A stretch of DNA of 64,000 nt from Dipteronia dyeriana (GCA_032871835.1 CM065296.1:51241288-51305287), one strand, 5' to 3'; counted from the stretch's first letter, positions 1 through 11,270 are shown. Translations and numbers: made by a program. The notes: generated by a model from the sequence alone, not told the origin.

Positions 1-200
1 TCCTTTGAGAATTACCATGCTTTTGGAAATTGATGTTGCATGTATTTCATTCAAGGCAATTTTTTCACACATATTCTAATAAATAAAACTTCCATGAATT
101 TCTCTCTCTTAATTATATTGCATAAAGTTGTTGTATATGATTATGCATTTACATTGTAAATATCTCTCTTTGCTACAGCATCCCGGTTGGGGAATACTCC
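1..200. other. AT-rich DNA, no gene seen
   Basis: Low-complexity AT-rich sequence with no recognisable coding or repeat signature. It precedes the gypsy remnant and probably belongs to older transposon debris. Confidence 0.4.
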
Positions 201-411
201 TTTGATGAGAACAAGGCGGCTGCATCAAATGATCCATTGCATGTTCCGGTTGGGCAAATAAACAAGAGCAAGAGCTAAGAGATTCAAAGAAGCACTAAAT
301 TGCCTAATTCAATACACTTGGGCTGATTTTGAATTGTTGAAGTCTAAGATAAGCCCACATGAAGACTAAGGCATAATTAATGTCATCAAGGCAATTGATT
401 GGGCCGAATAA
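201..411 (+). pseudogene. Ty3/gypsy pol C-terminal fragment (broken)
   Basis: This stretch reads as the extreme C-terminus of a gypsy polyprotein. It is the same region found intact on the minus strand at 8494-8700, with the shared run AASNDPLHV and the arginine/lysine-rich segment that follows. A one-base insertion shifts the frame, giving a stop at 276-278. Homology resumes out of frame to the shared terminal stop at 409-411. Only the tail of pol is present; the rest of the element is missing to the left. The assignment rests on the alignment with the minus-strand copy in this window. Confidence 0.7.
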
Positions 412-419
412 GGAAGACT

Positions 420-952
420 TGGGTGTGTGGCACATGCTAGGAGAAGAGTCAACTTTGGCTGATTTATGCCTTTTTAATTTCCAAAGAATAATAGTTGATT
501 TGTTTTCCAAATTAAGTGGCTGATTTGTTTCCAGATTTAGCTTTCCAATTAGATAGCAAGTCAATAGTTTCTCGAATTAGTTTTCTTCTGATTATAAGGC
601 CTTAATGGCCAAATTATCTTGTTTCCTTTTAGGATGGCTTATAGCCTTTCTTTTCGTTTAGGGTTTTAGTATATAAAGAAACGAATTGGATGTAAATCGA
701 CAGACTTGAATTGAATAAAAAAATTGTGAGAGTTTATCTCTTTTTGGTTCAGAAAACTTGACTTATCACTCACATCTTCTTCTTGTTCTTGAGTGTGGCG
801 TCTTCAACTTCTTAATACCGTTGGTTCTTACCTCTTTATAGGTAACGGGTTGCGGTCTGATAACGTTCTTGTTTGTAAACTTGGTTAGAAAACGATCCTT
901 CGTTACCATATTTTGGTTTCGGGTCTCACTGCTCTTGGTGAGGTTCATATTA
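420..952 (+). mobile_element. Ty3/gypsy LTR, copy 1
   Basis: About 533 bp homologous to the inverted copy at 7953-8487. It follows the pol tail and is followed two bases later by a primer-binding site, so it sits where an LTR shared by two element bodies would sit. The 3' end reads GAGGTTCATATTA, where the other copies have TATCA, so the canonical CA end is mutated. The 5' edge is approximate. The block contains a TATATAAAG box near 671. Confidence 0.75.
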
Positions 953-953
953 G

Positions 954-967
954 TTGGTATCAGAGCC
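954..967 (+). other. Primer-binding site (initiator-Met tRNA)
   Basis: TTGGTATCAGAGCC lies immediately after the LTR. It is the classic plant retrotransposon primer-binding site complementary to the 3' end of initiator methionine tRNA, and it fixes the LTR as 5'-type and the element as plus-strand. Confidence 0.9.
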
Positions 968-1325
968 GAGGCTTCTAAATCAGGTTTAATCTATCCTTGT
1001 TCTTTCTCTTCTCTGTATTCGTTTGTTTCAAAAAAAAAAAGAGCTTGCTTGAGTCCACTTGATCAAGGTCGGTAAAAAAAAAACGTTTGATCAAATCCGA
1101 TACCAAAAAAAAAAGTATCAAAAGCTTGCTTGAGTTCACTTGATCAAGGTCGGTAAAAAAAAATAAAAAATAAAAAAAAATAAAAAAAAAAACTTGCTTG
1201 AGTCCACTTGATCAAGGTCGGTAAAAAAAAAGTACAATTTTTTTTTGGTCGTGTAGTTAAACCTATATCAACTATTTCTATTCCTAATCTTGATTCCGTG
1301 CATTGATATTAAAAAAAAAATAGAT
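968..1325 (+). repeat. Gypsy 5' leader with A-rich minisatellite
   Basis: Untranslated leader of the gypsy element. A unit with the core GCTTGAGTCCACTTGATCAA followed by GGTCGGT and an A-run occurs three times, at about 1041-1080, 1131-1165 and 1191-1228. The units are separated by long A tracts that include further A/T-only runs. The core contains the palindrome CTTGATCAAG. No ORF is credible here. Confidence 0.7.
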
Positions 1326-1575
1326 AGACTTGAATTGAATACAAAATTTGTGAGAGTTCATCTCTTTTTGGTTCTAAAAACTTGACTTATCACTCACATC
1401 TTCTTCTTGTTCTTGAGTGTGGCGTCTTCAACTTCTTGATACTGTTGGTTCTTACCTCTTTATAGGTAACGGGTCGCAGTCCAATAATGTTCTTGTTTGT
1501 AAACTTGGTTAGAAAACGATCCTATGTTACCATATATTGTTTCGGGTCTCACTGCTCTTGGTGAGGTTCATATCA
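1326..1575 (+). mobile_element. Ty3/gypsy LTR fragment, copy 2
   Basis: A second plus-strand copy of the last 250 bp of the same LTR, starting at AGACTTGAATTGAA and ending GAGGTTCATATCA. No primer-binding site follows. It runs straight into the 3' end of a copia-type element, so this is a truncated LTR joined to other debris. Confidence 0.75.
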
Positions 1576-1997
1576 TCATTTTCATATCTTATGACAAAAA
1601 AGGAGAGTAATGTTGGTTTTAGGGGGAGCTTGTGTTGCTTTTGGGGGAGTTTGTGTTGTTTTTGCATATAAGAGGAGAATGTCATTTTTAGGGGGAGTTG
1701 ACTTTGTGTTCTTAGCTTTTGTGCATTGTTGATTGCATGTTACTTGTTTCTAAATTCATGCAAATTGCTGTTGTTTTTATTTTCTTGATCCCTCTCATAC
1801 ACTTGTCTTGGAAAGTGTAGTCATTTGTTTTGTAGGGATAATCATTCTACAAGAGATGGAAGATTTGAAGATTTAGCTTTAGGTATCTCTTGTAATATAG
1901 AATGCATTTGTTGACCTCTTGTTGTTTCTTATGTGTTTTGTTGTAATGATACTTTGTGAGTGAGTGGTTTTGTCATGAAATAGCCAAAGAGGGAGAT
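1576..1997 (+). mobile_element. 3' internal end of a copia (SIRE/Maximus-like) element
   Basis: The stretch contains repeated GGGGGAG blocks (about 1620-1700) and ends in the polypurine tract AAAGAGGGAGA (about 1986-1996) directly before an LTR starting TGTAAG. GGGGGAG blocks plus a polypurine tract are typical of the non-coding 3' end of SIRE/Maximus-type copia elements. No coding part survives. Confidence 0.55.
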
Positions 1998-3196
1998 TGT
2001 AAGTTCCTCGGTGTTTGATTGGCTTATTTCGTTGACAACCACATTTGGGGATCAATATGTAAGGGTAGTTTAGGGCTTCATTGGTTGTAACCAAGCTCAA
2101 GCATCAAAGGTAAAATCACTTGTTTAACTTTCATTGAAGAGGTATTAGTGCACACACACACTCATGCATTTTCTTTTAATTATCTTGCATGCATGCTTAT
2201 TTGCCATCTTGTATGCCTTATGTGTCTTATTTTTTGTTTGAGTGTTGATTGGATTTTTGTGCCCTAAAAAGAGGAGTTTTTTCCTCTGTTCCGCGGCTCA
2301 GATTGCTCTTTGTGCAGTGCCTACGCCACGGTCTGTACTGCGGTGTTTACCAGAGGCTGCACGTTATGGCTACCGCCGCCTATGCTTGTTGCATGCAATG
2401 CGGTCTCCCAAGCAGAGTTTCACAGGTGTTACATGCTGCCAAGACCACAATCTGTGCACGGAGCTGTGTTGTCCAGGCGATGTACCGCTCTCTGTGCCGC
2501 AGTCTGGACATTTGCCTGTACAGCGGTACAGCCAGCGGTCCTGACGGGATTTGGTTGCCCTTCTTCCAAAACGACGCCACTTTATGTAGGGCACCATATA
2601 TATATGTTCTCTTCTCTTCTCTTTGGTTCTAAAGAGTCCAAGAAGCCATTTTTAGAACATTAATATCTAGGATTTACGTTAATTGTCATTATTAATCCTA
2701 GATAAGCATGAATGTCTTGACCTAGCATTTTTGCATATAGAATATTCTTGCATATTCAACTAGGTTGCCATTATCTCTTCATTGTTGGTTAAGCTTGTGG
2801 CTATTTGATTAGTGCACAAGGTTGGTGATCCAAAATCACTATTAAGGCCCATTGGGTAGAGTGAAAGGGTTAGTAACTGGAGGGTTAGACGGGAGGTCAA
2901 CTTAGGTTGTAAACTCTCTCTTAATAGTGGATTTTGAGGATCGAATGTGGCGCATTGAACAACCCGTGGTTTTTCCCGTTTGGAGGGTTTCCACGTATAT
3001 ATTGTGTGTTTTTACTGTTTTATACTTGTTGTCTTTTATTTGAACACTTAGTAGAAAGGGGTAGAATCGATAATATCGATTAATTCGTAAAATTGGTAAT
3101 CTATCGAATTAAAACCTATTCACCCCCCCCCCCCCCCCCCCCCCCCCCTCCCCCTCCCCCTCCCCTTTATAGACACACACTTTCTAGGTAATTTCA
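1998..3196 (+). mobile_element. Long copia-type LTR A (poly-C class)
   Basis: About 1.2 kb beginning TGTAAG after the polypurine tract and ending ATTTCA after the motif CCTATTCACCCC with a run of 27 C at 3122-3148. A GC-rich patch at 2290-2560 contains short open frames that are not genes. A TATATATAT box lies at about 2597. CA microsatellite sequence is at 2151-2162. The sequence after the LTR, ATTGGAATTATGG, could be a decayed TTGGTATCAGAGC primer site. Family assignment is inference from these landmarks. Confidence 0.55.
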
Positions 3197-3374
3197 ATTG
3201 GAATTATGGGTAATTTAATTTTTATTTGGAATTTGGAAATCTAGGTTCCATATATTTTTAATTTAATTTTTCTTTATTATTATTGTTAATCTATTATAAT
3301 TTTTATTTTTAAAGATTGTTATTAATATTAAAATTTTATTTTTTTTAAAGCTTATTATTATTACTATTACTAAT
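3197..3374. other. AT-rich spacer
   Basis: AT-rich stretch of poly-T and TTA runs between two LTRs. No feature is recognised. It also forms the left flank of the next element. Confidence 0.4.
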
Positions 3375-4183
3375 TGTTGACGTCGATTTCTTGATGGATG
3401 AGAAAGCCAACAACGCTGGATTTTGTTATGACCTGTCAAAAGTGAAACAAAAAGAGAATGTAATGTAAAAAGTAACACGAGTTTATGTGGTAAAACTCCG
3501 GTGATCGGAGGAACGTCCACGGGTGGTTGAATGGACAACCAAGCCAAAATCTACTATTTAAACGAAGATTACACCACTCGATCTCTCATGCCTCTCTCTT
3601 GAGTCTCCCTCTATCCTGCTTATGTCTTCTTTAACAATGTGATTATGGGTCTATTTATATGTGTATAGAACCCTAATCCTTGTTGTATAAGTAAGGAAAA
3701 GAATCTGTATTTAATTATGATTGGTTTATTTATTGATGTCGTCTTTATCTTCTTTTCAGTTTCAGAGATTGTGTGGAGATAGAACTGGTCTCTGGTGGTA
3801 TTTTCTGTTTAGGACTTATTCCTTATTGATGTGCATTTTTCTCGAATAAGTAGAGTTGTTGCTTGATTTTGACTTGTTTCCTCTTTGGTATTTTAACCTT
3901 CTTGAAACTCTTTTGTCATGGAGGCTTTGCGTATTGGAGTATGGTTCTCGGGCTTCCCCACGTATGTGAATCATATTTTGAACTCCTTTACTCGGTTTTC
4001 TTGTGTTGTCCTGAGTAGAACATAATGTGTCAAGTACTTGTATTCGGACTCACTCGGGTTCTTGTTCCTACATATCTTGGATAGTCTTCTAGATGCCAAC
4101 TCATATATCCATCTAGCAACCTTTTTTATTGACTGTCTTATTTGTCAGTGACGTGTATATTCAGTTTAAATATACATATAACA
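3375..4183. mobile_element. LTR of a Transposase_28-type element, copy 1
   Basis: 809 bp with inverted termini TGTTGACG...ATATAACA, closely related to 61540-62402. It is followed by ATACCCCCTTAAAA, which reads as a polypurine tract on the minus strand. Element polarity may therefore be minus, with this block as its 3' LTR. No tRNA-like primer site follows on the plus strand. Confidence 0.65.
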
Positions 4184-4732
4184 ATACCCCCTTAAAATAT
4201 TTTTGCCGAGTAGAATTCATTTCAGCAGAAATATTTTAAATGCTGTGAATTCCGACTAGCCTTTTGTATTTCCTTTCTCAATTTCTCTATAATGCAATAA
4301 TAACAATCCTTAAACAATTCATTGCATTAATAGCCTTTTTAATGGCAACCACATATATGCGGTTTGTATCTTCACATGAGATCTAATGATTGTGACGTTT
4401 TAAAATCTTGATGGCCTAATCTGTTCTTTCCACGACACGTGTCCTTCAATCGTTTGGTTTCTCAAATATCATTTATGAGACACGACTCGTTGTCTATCGG
4501 ATACACCGCCTACTTCACCAAATCCTTCTTTTGATTTTTCCCGCTTTCTGAGACCCTAATGCTTCGTGTCTTCGACCTTTTAACTAGTTTGTTTAAGCTG
4601 AAAGAGGTTGTTTTGATTCATTTTTTTACAGAAAGAAGCAAGTAACCCAGGTTTTCTTGCTCGCGAATTCGTCTTGATTCTCCATCGAAGCTTTTCCTGG
4701 TTTTTTCGCATATACTTTAAAGGTCAATTCAG
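4184..4732. other. Non-coding stretch between LTR and ORF
   Basis: 550 bp conserved between the two copies of the element (second copy 62403-62975), with a pyrimidine-rich segment just before the ORF start. It begins with ATACCCCCTTAAAA, the reverse of a polypurine tract. No coding potential is seen. Confidence 0.5.
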
Positions 4733-5829
4733 ATGGATCCTATTTCACGAAAATGCCTTTTTCTTATAGCTTTCGAAGTTCTTGAGCGTGGAGATTTTCA
4801 ATTGGTTTATTGTGTTCGTAGGTTACGAGGGGAAACCCCCTCTGATGAGCCCGATTTTCTAGTTGTTGATGTTTCTGGGCTTTGTCCTGATGTTCATTTT
4901 AGTTCTAGCTCTGAATCTTCTTCCAACTCTGAATCTTTTATTTCAGATCATCATAAGGTTCCTCCTCGGTCAAGGATGGGAAAGCATCAGAGTAACCGTA
5001 CAGTTCACAAACATGGTTCAAGCAGTATTCAGATTGAAGGTAAGTAATTAACGAGAATGATGTCGAGGAGGAGCATCGGGCTTCTCAGATCCCCTTTTCT
5101 CTTGATTTTTCAAGTGCGTATGATGCAAAGTCTAACATGGTCGGGGTAGATGAGATCAAAAAGTACCGCACTCGATTTGATTTAGATGACTCAGTTTTAA
5201 TGGCTCCTACTGGTGATAGAGCTGTGTGTAATCCTCCTCTGGGCATGGTAGCAATTTATGGATCCATGCTCTGCTGCGGTGTAACTCTTCCCCTCCAGAC
5301 TTTTATTTCTTGGTTCCTTGCCGAGACGGGGATTGCTCTAGCTAAACTTTCCCTAAACAATTATAGGAACCTTATGTGTATATGGCAAATGTGGAGTTGG
5401 ATGAACTTGCCAATGCCTTCTCCTCGCGAAATTAGACACTTTTATACTTTAAGGCAATCTGGTCGGAATGGAACCTACTTCCTTTTATCTAGCCAGGAAG
5501 ATAGCTGGATTCCCAAGGGGACGAAGGTGAACCAGGGAGTCGATATTTCCTCGGACATTAAGAAGAAAGGCTTCGTGTGGGGTTTCCTTACCTCAACAAG
5601 CATTGGAAAAATAGTTTATTTTTTTGCCGGAGGGAACTTGGGAATAGAGATCGAGTTTTCGGCTGGGGAAGATCAGGAGGTATTAAAAGTTCCCTGTTTC
5701 TTTTGCTCTCCTGATCACTGGAAAAAGTCACTGCCTACCTTTACAGATGCCAAGTTGACTAACATTGCTCGAACGGCCGTGCAAATTCTGAAGAAGAGAA
5801 GCAGGTCTTATCTTTTTGATGAAGAGTAA
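4733..5829 (+). pseudogene. Transposase_28-like transposon protein, frameshifted copy 1
   Basis: Two ORFs, 4733-5047 and 5137-5829, belong to one ancestral reading frame. The first encodes a short N-terminal part with a Ser-rich stretch near residues 62-75. The second has the conserved core PPLGMVAIYGSM, then GVTLPLQ and an LxxNxYR segment, and ends in DEE followed by a stop. These motifs match my memory of the plant 'putative gypsy type transposon' domain (PF04195). Comparison with the copy at 63255 shows one base lost near 5034-5040, which creates the stop at 5045; the frame continuing to 5137 is open. The ATG at 4733 lies 550 bp after the LTR, at the same distance as in the second copy. 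In Tat-lineage gypsy elements such ORFs can lie antisense next to the 3' LTR, which fits here. No protein function is established. Confidence 0.65.
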
Positions 5830-5842
5830 ATGATAGCACTCG

Positions 5843-7951
5843 GTGTTAGGTTTTAGATTTGTGTTGGCTTGATTCCATAACAAAACTTCATTTCTTTGTA
5901 ATGCTTAGTTGCTTAAGTGGTTCATGATTATAAGAGCTTCAAGGAAGAAAAGCAACTTCTCATGATGCAAAGTTCGTCTTCAAGAGGATTGGTACTATTC
6001 TTGGATGCTAAGGTATTGAGATTCTTCTTCCTCTTGCAAGGCGTAAGCACACACACACACAATTCATTCATATGGGTCCCTGCTTAGTTATGCATCATTA
6101 AATGCACACACATACACAATTTATACATTTGTGTCCCTGCATCGTAGCGCATCATTTGGTATAACACATTCACACACTTGAAGTTGAATGCTCATGCATT
6201 GGTATGAAAGTAACATGTTTTGGAAAAGGCATGATTGGAGACTATCTCTACATAGTTTGCATTCTTGTGTGAAATGTGTTTGTTTGTTTATATGTTTGTA
6301 TAATATGGATCTTGAACTTGATTTTAATATTATATTATTCATGATTGAGGTCCGGTCATTTCGGTTACTCATACTATTTATTTCGAGTTCTAAGTCAAAA
6401 GATACTACACTTTCAACTCATGTTGCATATATTGTCTTCGTCTTCATATATTGAGTTGAATTCTTATTTTTTGGATTGATTATCTTATATTTTCATGTCT
6501 GTGAGGGAGTCTCGGTATGTAATCTTCAAACAGATTGGAATTCGGAGTTCGAAGGCCAAAGAACGGTCGATGAACGCGAGAGGATCACAAGGGAAGAGGT
6601 GCGATGGCACAAGCCATCACTTGGCACCTTCCTGAGATGGCGCGTGGCCATCTCGGCCCCAAAGCCTTGCTGCCCTGAGATGCCCATGCTCCATCTCAGG
6701 GAGGCACTAAGGCTTGAGAGCTTTTTGGTCTTTTGGTTGTTCTCTCTTTAAAACCTCTCATTCCCTCTCATTCATTAGATGTTGAGAAAAACGAATTTGA
6801 AGAACAAGTGCAGAATTTTTTTTCTCAACATTTTGATTTTTTTTTTTATGATAACTTCTTCATTTCTAATCCGAATCACTTGATTCAAAAACCAATTTTG
6901 AGTGTATTGAAGAGTTATACAAACCCCAAGCATTTCCAGAACCAAAGGATGCCTAGATATTTCAATGTGATTAGATCTTCAGTTCGTGATTTTCATCATT
7001 GTTGGTAAAATCATCTTCTTCTTAGTTTTCTTCCTATATCTTCTTATTGATTGATGCTTTTTGATTAAGAAGCATGACTAGGATAATTTTGATATCATTT
7101 TGTGGTTTGTTGATTTGATTTTCAATTTTAACTAGATTTGTGATAAATTGAATGATTTGTGCTAAACTTGATAAAAATGAAATTACTTCTAGAAATCTTT
7201 TGCTCTTATGCTTGATTGATTATTTCTAGATCTAATTTCATTTTCTAAGAACTAGGTTGTGTTTCAATTGGTGTCTTTATCTTCATATCTATGTTCTTAT
7301 TTGATAACATGCTTAGGTTGCCTTGATACATTTGTGATTGCTCTTTGAAAGTATAATCTAGCTATCTAATTGCATGTCCATAGAATTTGTTGATCATCAT
7401 TTTCTATGTTGAGTGCTTGTTTGCGTTTTGCATTCATGATCACTTAGATGCCTTGTGAAGAGGTAGGAAGTCTCATATCTTAGAGTGATTCTTTGATTTG
7501 AGCAATTGGAAGTCTTAGCTAGAGTCGGGAGGACTTGGATAGCTAAGCAAGTGGAAGTCTCAACAAGAGGTGTGAGATCTCGGATTATTGAGCAAGAAAG
7601 TCTCAACTAGGGTCGAAAGGACTTGGATAGTTGAGCAAGAAGTCTTGTCTAGGGTCGGGAGGATCCGGATAGGTGAGTAAAGAAACTTCCTAGAGACAGG
7701 AGGTCTTGGATAGGAAGTCGGCTTAGTAGATCACTAGGTTCAAGGGTAGAGTAAGAGTGATAGCTTGGAGAGCATGTGTTGTTTGCTTGACTGTGTAACT
7801 CTTATTTGAAATAGTGGATGTTTTTTCTTCGGAAGTTTACCACGTTAATATTGTGTCATTTTTTGCAATTTTCATGAAGCATTAGTAAAATTGCATTGTT
7901 TTAAAGAAGACAAAAGTTGGAGCATATACCTATTCACCCCCCCCCCCCCCC
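5843..7951 (+). mobile_element. Long copia-type LTR B (poly-C class), 3' end clipped
   Basis: This block has the same architecture as LTR A: CA microsatellite (6048-6061), GC-rich patch (6540-6720), promoter-like TCTCTTTAAAACC region and the end motif CCTATTCACCCC with a C-run (7937-7951). The inverted gypsy LTR begins directly after the C-run, so the last ~45 bp seen in LTR A are missing. The left edge is inferred from TGTTAGG just after the preceding ORF. No internal region accompanies it, so it behaves as a solo LTR. Open frames inside it have no family resemblance. Confidence 0.5.
7508..7725 (+). repeat. Minisatellite of ~43-bp units inside LTR B
   Basis: About five units begin AAGTCT at 7510, 7555, 7598 and 7640, with a degraded one at 7682, giving periods of 45, 43, 42 and 42 bp. 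Each contains variants of CTAGGGTCGGGAGGACTTGG followed by a TGAGCAAG-like tail. Confidence 0.75.
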
Positions 7952-7952
7952 G

Positions 7953-8487
7953 TGATATGAACCTCACCAAGAGCAGTGAGACCCGGAACCAATATATGGT
8001 AACGAAGGATCGTTTTCTAACCAAGTTTACAAACAAGAACGTTATCGGACTGCGACCCGTTACCTATAAGAAGGTAAGAACCAACGGTATCAAGAAGTTG
8101 AAGATGCCACACTCAAGAACAAGAAGAAGATGTGAGTGATAAGTCAAGTTTTCAGAACCAAAAAGAGATGAACTCTCACAAATTTTTTATTCAATTCAAG
8201 TCTGTCGAATTACATCCAATTCGTTGCTTTATATACTAAAACCCTAAACGAAAGAATGGCTATAAGCCATCCTAAAAGGAAACAAGATAATTCGGCCATT
8301 AAGGCCTTATAATCAGAAGAAAACTAATTCGAGAAACTATTGACTTGCTCCCTAATTGGAAAGTTAAATCTGGAAACAAATCAGCCCCTTAATTTGGGAA
8401 ACAAATCAACTATTATTCTTTGGAAATTAAAAGGGAATAAATCAGCCAAAGCTGACTCTTCTCCAAACTTGTGCCATACACCCAAGT
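7953..8487 (-). mobile_element. Ty3/gypsy LTR, inverted copy
   Basis: Reverse complement of the LTR at 420-952. On the minus strand it begins just after the pol stop and ends TATATCA at 7953, so it is the 3' LTR of the minus-strand gypsy body at 8494-9983. It abuts the poly-C of LTR B. Identity to the plus copies is high by eye, with scattered substitutions. Confidence 0.8.
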
Positions 8488-8493
8488 CTTTCC

Positions 8494-9983
8494 TTATTCG
8501 GCCCAATCAATTGCCTTGATGACATTAATTATGCCTTGGTCTTCATGTGGGCTTATCTGGTACTTCAACAATTCAAAATCAGCCCAAGTGTCTTGAATTA
8601 GGCCATTTAGTGTTTCTTTGAATCTCTTAGCTCTTGCCCTTGTTATTGGCCCAACTTGAACATGCAATGGATCATTTGATGCAGCCGGCTTGTTCTTATC
8701 ATTCCCTCCCTCTTGAAAAGGATTTGTCCTCAAATTGTCACCTACATCAAAAGGAGACAAATCAGAATCATTGAAGCTTGCACTAAAATTGTACTCACCT
8801 GGAAGATCCAACTTGTATGCGTTGTCATTGATTCTTTCAGTCACTTGAAATGGACCATCTCCCTTAGAAGTAGTTTAGAACTCCGCTGGGCTGGGAATCG
8901 TTCCTTCCTCATATGTAACCAAACCCAATCACCGGGCTCAAACACAACCTTCTTACGCCCTTTATTTGCTTGATTGGCGTATTGCTCAGTTCGTCTCTCT
9001 ACGTTTTGCCGAGTCTTTTCATGGATTTGCTTAACAAAATATGCCTTTTTCTTTCCATCCAAGTTAACATGCTCATTCACAGGTAAAAGGGATTAAATCC
9101 AAAAGAGCCAATGGGTTAAAACCATACACAATTTCAAAAGGCGAAAAATGAGTTGCAGAATGCACGCTCCTATTATAAGCAAACTCTACATGTGGCAGAC
9201 AATCCTCCCATGTTTTCAAGTTCTTTTGTATTATAGCACGCAACAAGGTAGATAAAGTCTTATTAACTACTTAAGTTTGACCATTAGTTTGTGGATGACA
9301 AATAGTAGAAAATAAAAGTTTAGTGCCTAACTTACCCCATAAAATCTTCCAAAAGTAGCTTAAGAACTTAGCATCTCTATCCGAAACAATGGTCTTAGGC
9401 ATGCCATGCAATCTCACAATTTCTTTGAAAAACAAATCAGTAATATGTGATGCATCATCGGTTTTATGACAAGGAATGAAATGTGCCATTTTAGAAAACC
9501 TATCAACAACCACATATATAGAGTCCCTACCCCTTTTTGACCTAGGCAACCCCAACACAAAATCCATAGAAATATCAATCCAAGGTCCACTAGGTATAGG
9601 CAAAGGAGTATACAATCCATGACGCTTAATCCTAGACTTGGCTTGTCTACAAGTAATGCATTTCTCACAGATTCTTTCTACATCACGTTTCATATGATAC
9701 GAAAACAAATGTTCATGCAAAGTATCTAGCGCCTTAGCTACACCAAAATGCCCCATCAAACCTCCTCAATGAGCTTCTCTTACAACCAATTCACACAAAG
9801 AACTCTTAGGCACACATAATTTAGTTTCTCTAAACAAAAATCCATCATGCCTATAAAATTTATCAAATGCAGCCTTTTCACATGCATTGAACACATTGCC
9901 AAAATAAGAATCTTCCACATACAATTGTTTAATGTATTTAAAACCAAACAATTTAGCATCCGAAGTAGAAAGTAGAACGTACC
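8494..9983 (-). pseudogene. Ty3/gypsy pol, integrase part (inactivated, truncated)
   Basis: Only the 3' part of pol remains. Reading on the minus strand: a pre-integrase stretch (from 9983); the zinc-binding HHCC region, with [16 protein letters not shown] and later [13 protein letters not shown] (about 9600-9765); the integrase core, with [23 protein letters not shown] and VSDRDAKF; and a C-terminal tail (8494-9080) with GDWVWLHMRKERFPAQ. An in-frame TGA lies at 9766-9768. A TAA at 9271-9273 replaces the residue after GQT, where the catalytic Glu of the DDE triad belongs. Frameshifts occur near 9080 and near 8850. Upstream RT, RNase H and gag are missing because a copia LTR fragment joins at 9983/9984. 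Integrase is the last pol domain here, as in gypsy and not copia. A chromovirus-type lineage is possible but not proven. Confidence 0.85.
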
Positions 9984-10568
9984 TTATTGTGTACAAACCT
10001 TCCCAGCCACAAGCCAAACAACAATCCCAACATACGGAGTATATTGATCAGGAAATGCATCTGACCTCACCCATTGTATATCAAAGACTACAATTTAACC
10101 TGAAGGAGTCGATAAAACACTCAGGATTAAGATCACCCACATATAGACATCATTAGTTGATATATTTGAATCTCATCGATAAACGGATCTTGGTGAGAGA
10201 TTCATATAGATCATGGCCCAGTTATATATGATCACGTCATACAATGTGCCTCCATTCTCATATCTCATATGAATGATTCGGGATAGAATCATCGTACATT
10301 ACGGAATGGATCGCAACTATAGATTAACCACAAATAAAGTACCCAACTTTATTTGCTATCTATGGACTCTTTAGATTGCACGTCTCTTACTGTATCCATC
10401 CGTATACGACACTCATATACATAGTTTGAGATTACATCTGGCAATCTTGGATGTTAAATATATGCACAAGTTTATAAAATAAATAACATAAGAATGAATT
10501 GAACTTTTCTATTTATTTATTTCAAAAATACATTTAGAAATTACATCTTTAGGGCATAAACCCTAACA
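9984..10568 (-). mobile_element. Ty1/copia 3' LTR, truncated
   Basis: Minus-strand LTR starting TGTTAGGG at 10568, directly after the polypurine tract. Its far end stops at 9984 against gypsy sequence. About 145 bp (9984-10130) match 17520-17667 in the other LTR. The remaining ~1.5 kb expected from that LTR is absent, so this copy is cut. Confidence 0.75.
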
Positions 10569-10584
10569 ATCTACCACTTGCACT
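10569..10584 (-). other. Copia polypurine tract
   Basis: On the minus strand the sequence is AGTGCAAGTGGTAGAT, followed by TG of the LTR. This is the usual plus-strand priming site position and is very similar to tracts of many plant copia elements. Confidence 0.75.
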
Positions 10585-11270
10585 AAAGCATGTAAGGAAT
10601 GTCTCGTAACCCTAGACCATCTATTTGACCCTAAAACACTATAGCCAGTAAGGTCTTTGTAAATTGATCAGTATGATTGTCTTGTGAGGCTATCTTTGTG
10701 ACGATCACATCTCCTCTCTGCATTATCTCTCTAATGAGATGATACTTTCTCTCTATATGTTACCCTCTCTTGTGGCTTATTGGTTCTTTGGAATTAGCCA
10801 CAACACCACTGTTATCACAATAAAGTGTGATAGGCCTATCCTGATCTGAAACAACTTCCAGATCACTTAAGAACTTACGGAGCCAAACAGCCTCTTTAGC
10901 AGCTTCACAAGCGGCTACATATTCAGCTTTCATGGTGGAGTCAACAATGCAAGATTGCTTAATACTTCTACATACAATGGCTCCACCACCCAGGGTGAAT
11001 ACTGATCCAGACGTGGATTTCCTAGAATCCCTGTCTGACTGAAAATCAGAATCCGTGTATCCTAACGGGATCAAATCCTGTCCGGAATACACTAGCATAT
11101 AGTCTCTCATTCTCCAAAAATACTTGAGAATTGTCTTGACAGCAACCCAATGATCCAATCCTGGAATGGTATTTGCTGACTACTCCCACTGCATAGCAGA
11201 TGTCCAGTCTCGTGCATAACATATCATACATAAGACTACCTACTACTGATGCATAGGGTACATGTCTCAT
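10585..11270 (-). pseudogene. Copia pol: end of reverse transcriptase plus RNase H (broken)
   Basis: Two overlapping frames carry one ancestral protein. 11046-11270 has PYASVVGSLMY and TRLDICYAVG, the typical end of copia RT and start of the connection. 10760-11158 is RNase H, with YTDSDF, STMKAEYVA and LYCDNSG supplying the D-E-D acidic residues, and ends near SHKRG with a stop at 10760. The change of frame near 11150 is a frameshift. The roughly 170 bp below 10760 lead to the polypurine tract and hold the decayed pol end. Confidence 0.85.

Noticed and set aside
2242..2663. Three overlapping plus-strand and two minus-strand open frames in a GC-rich patch
   Set aside because: They lie within a long LTR, overlap each other in all frames and have no recognisable domain; GC richness alone reduces stop codons.
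5033..5050. GTAAGT at 5040-5045 as a splice donor joining the two ORFs
   Set aside because: The second element copy has the same region without an intron and in frame; copy 1 simply lost one base.
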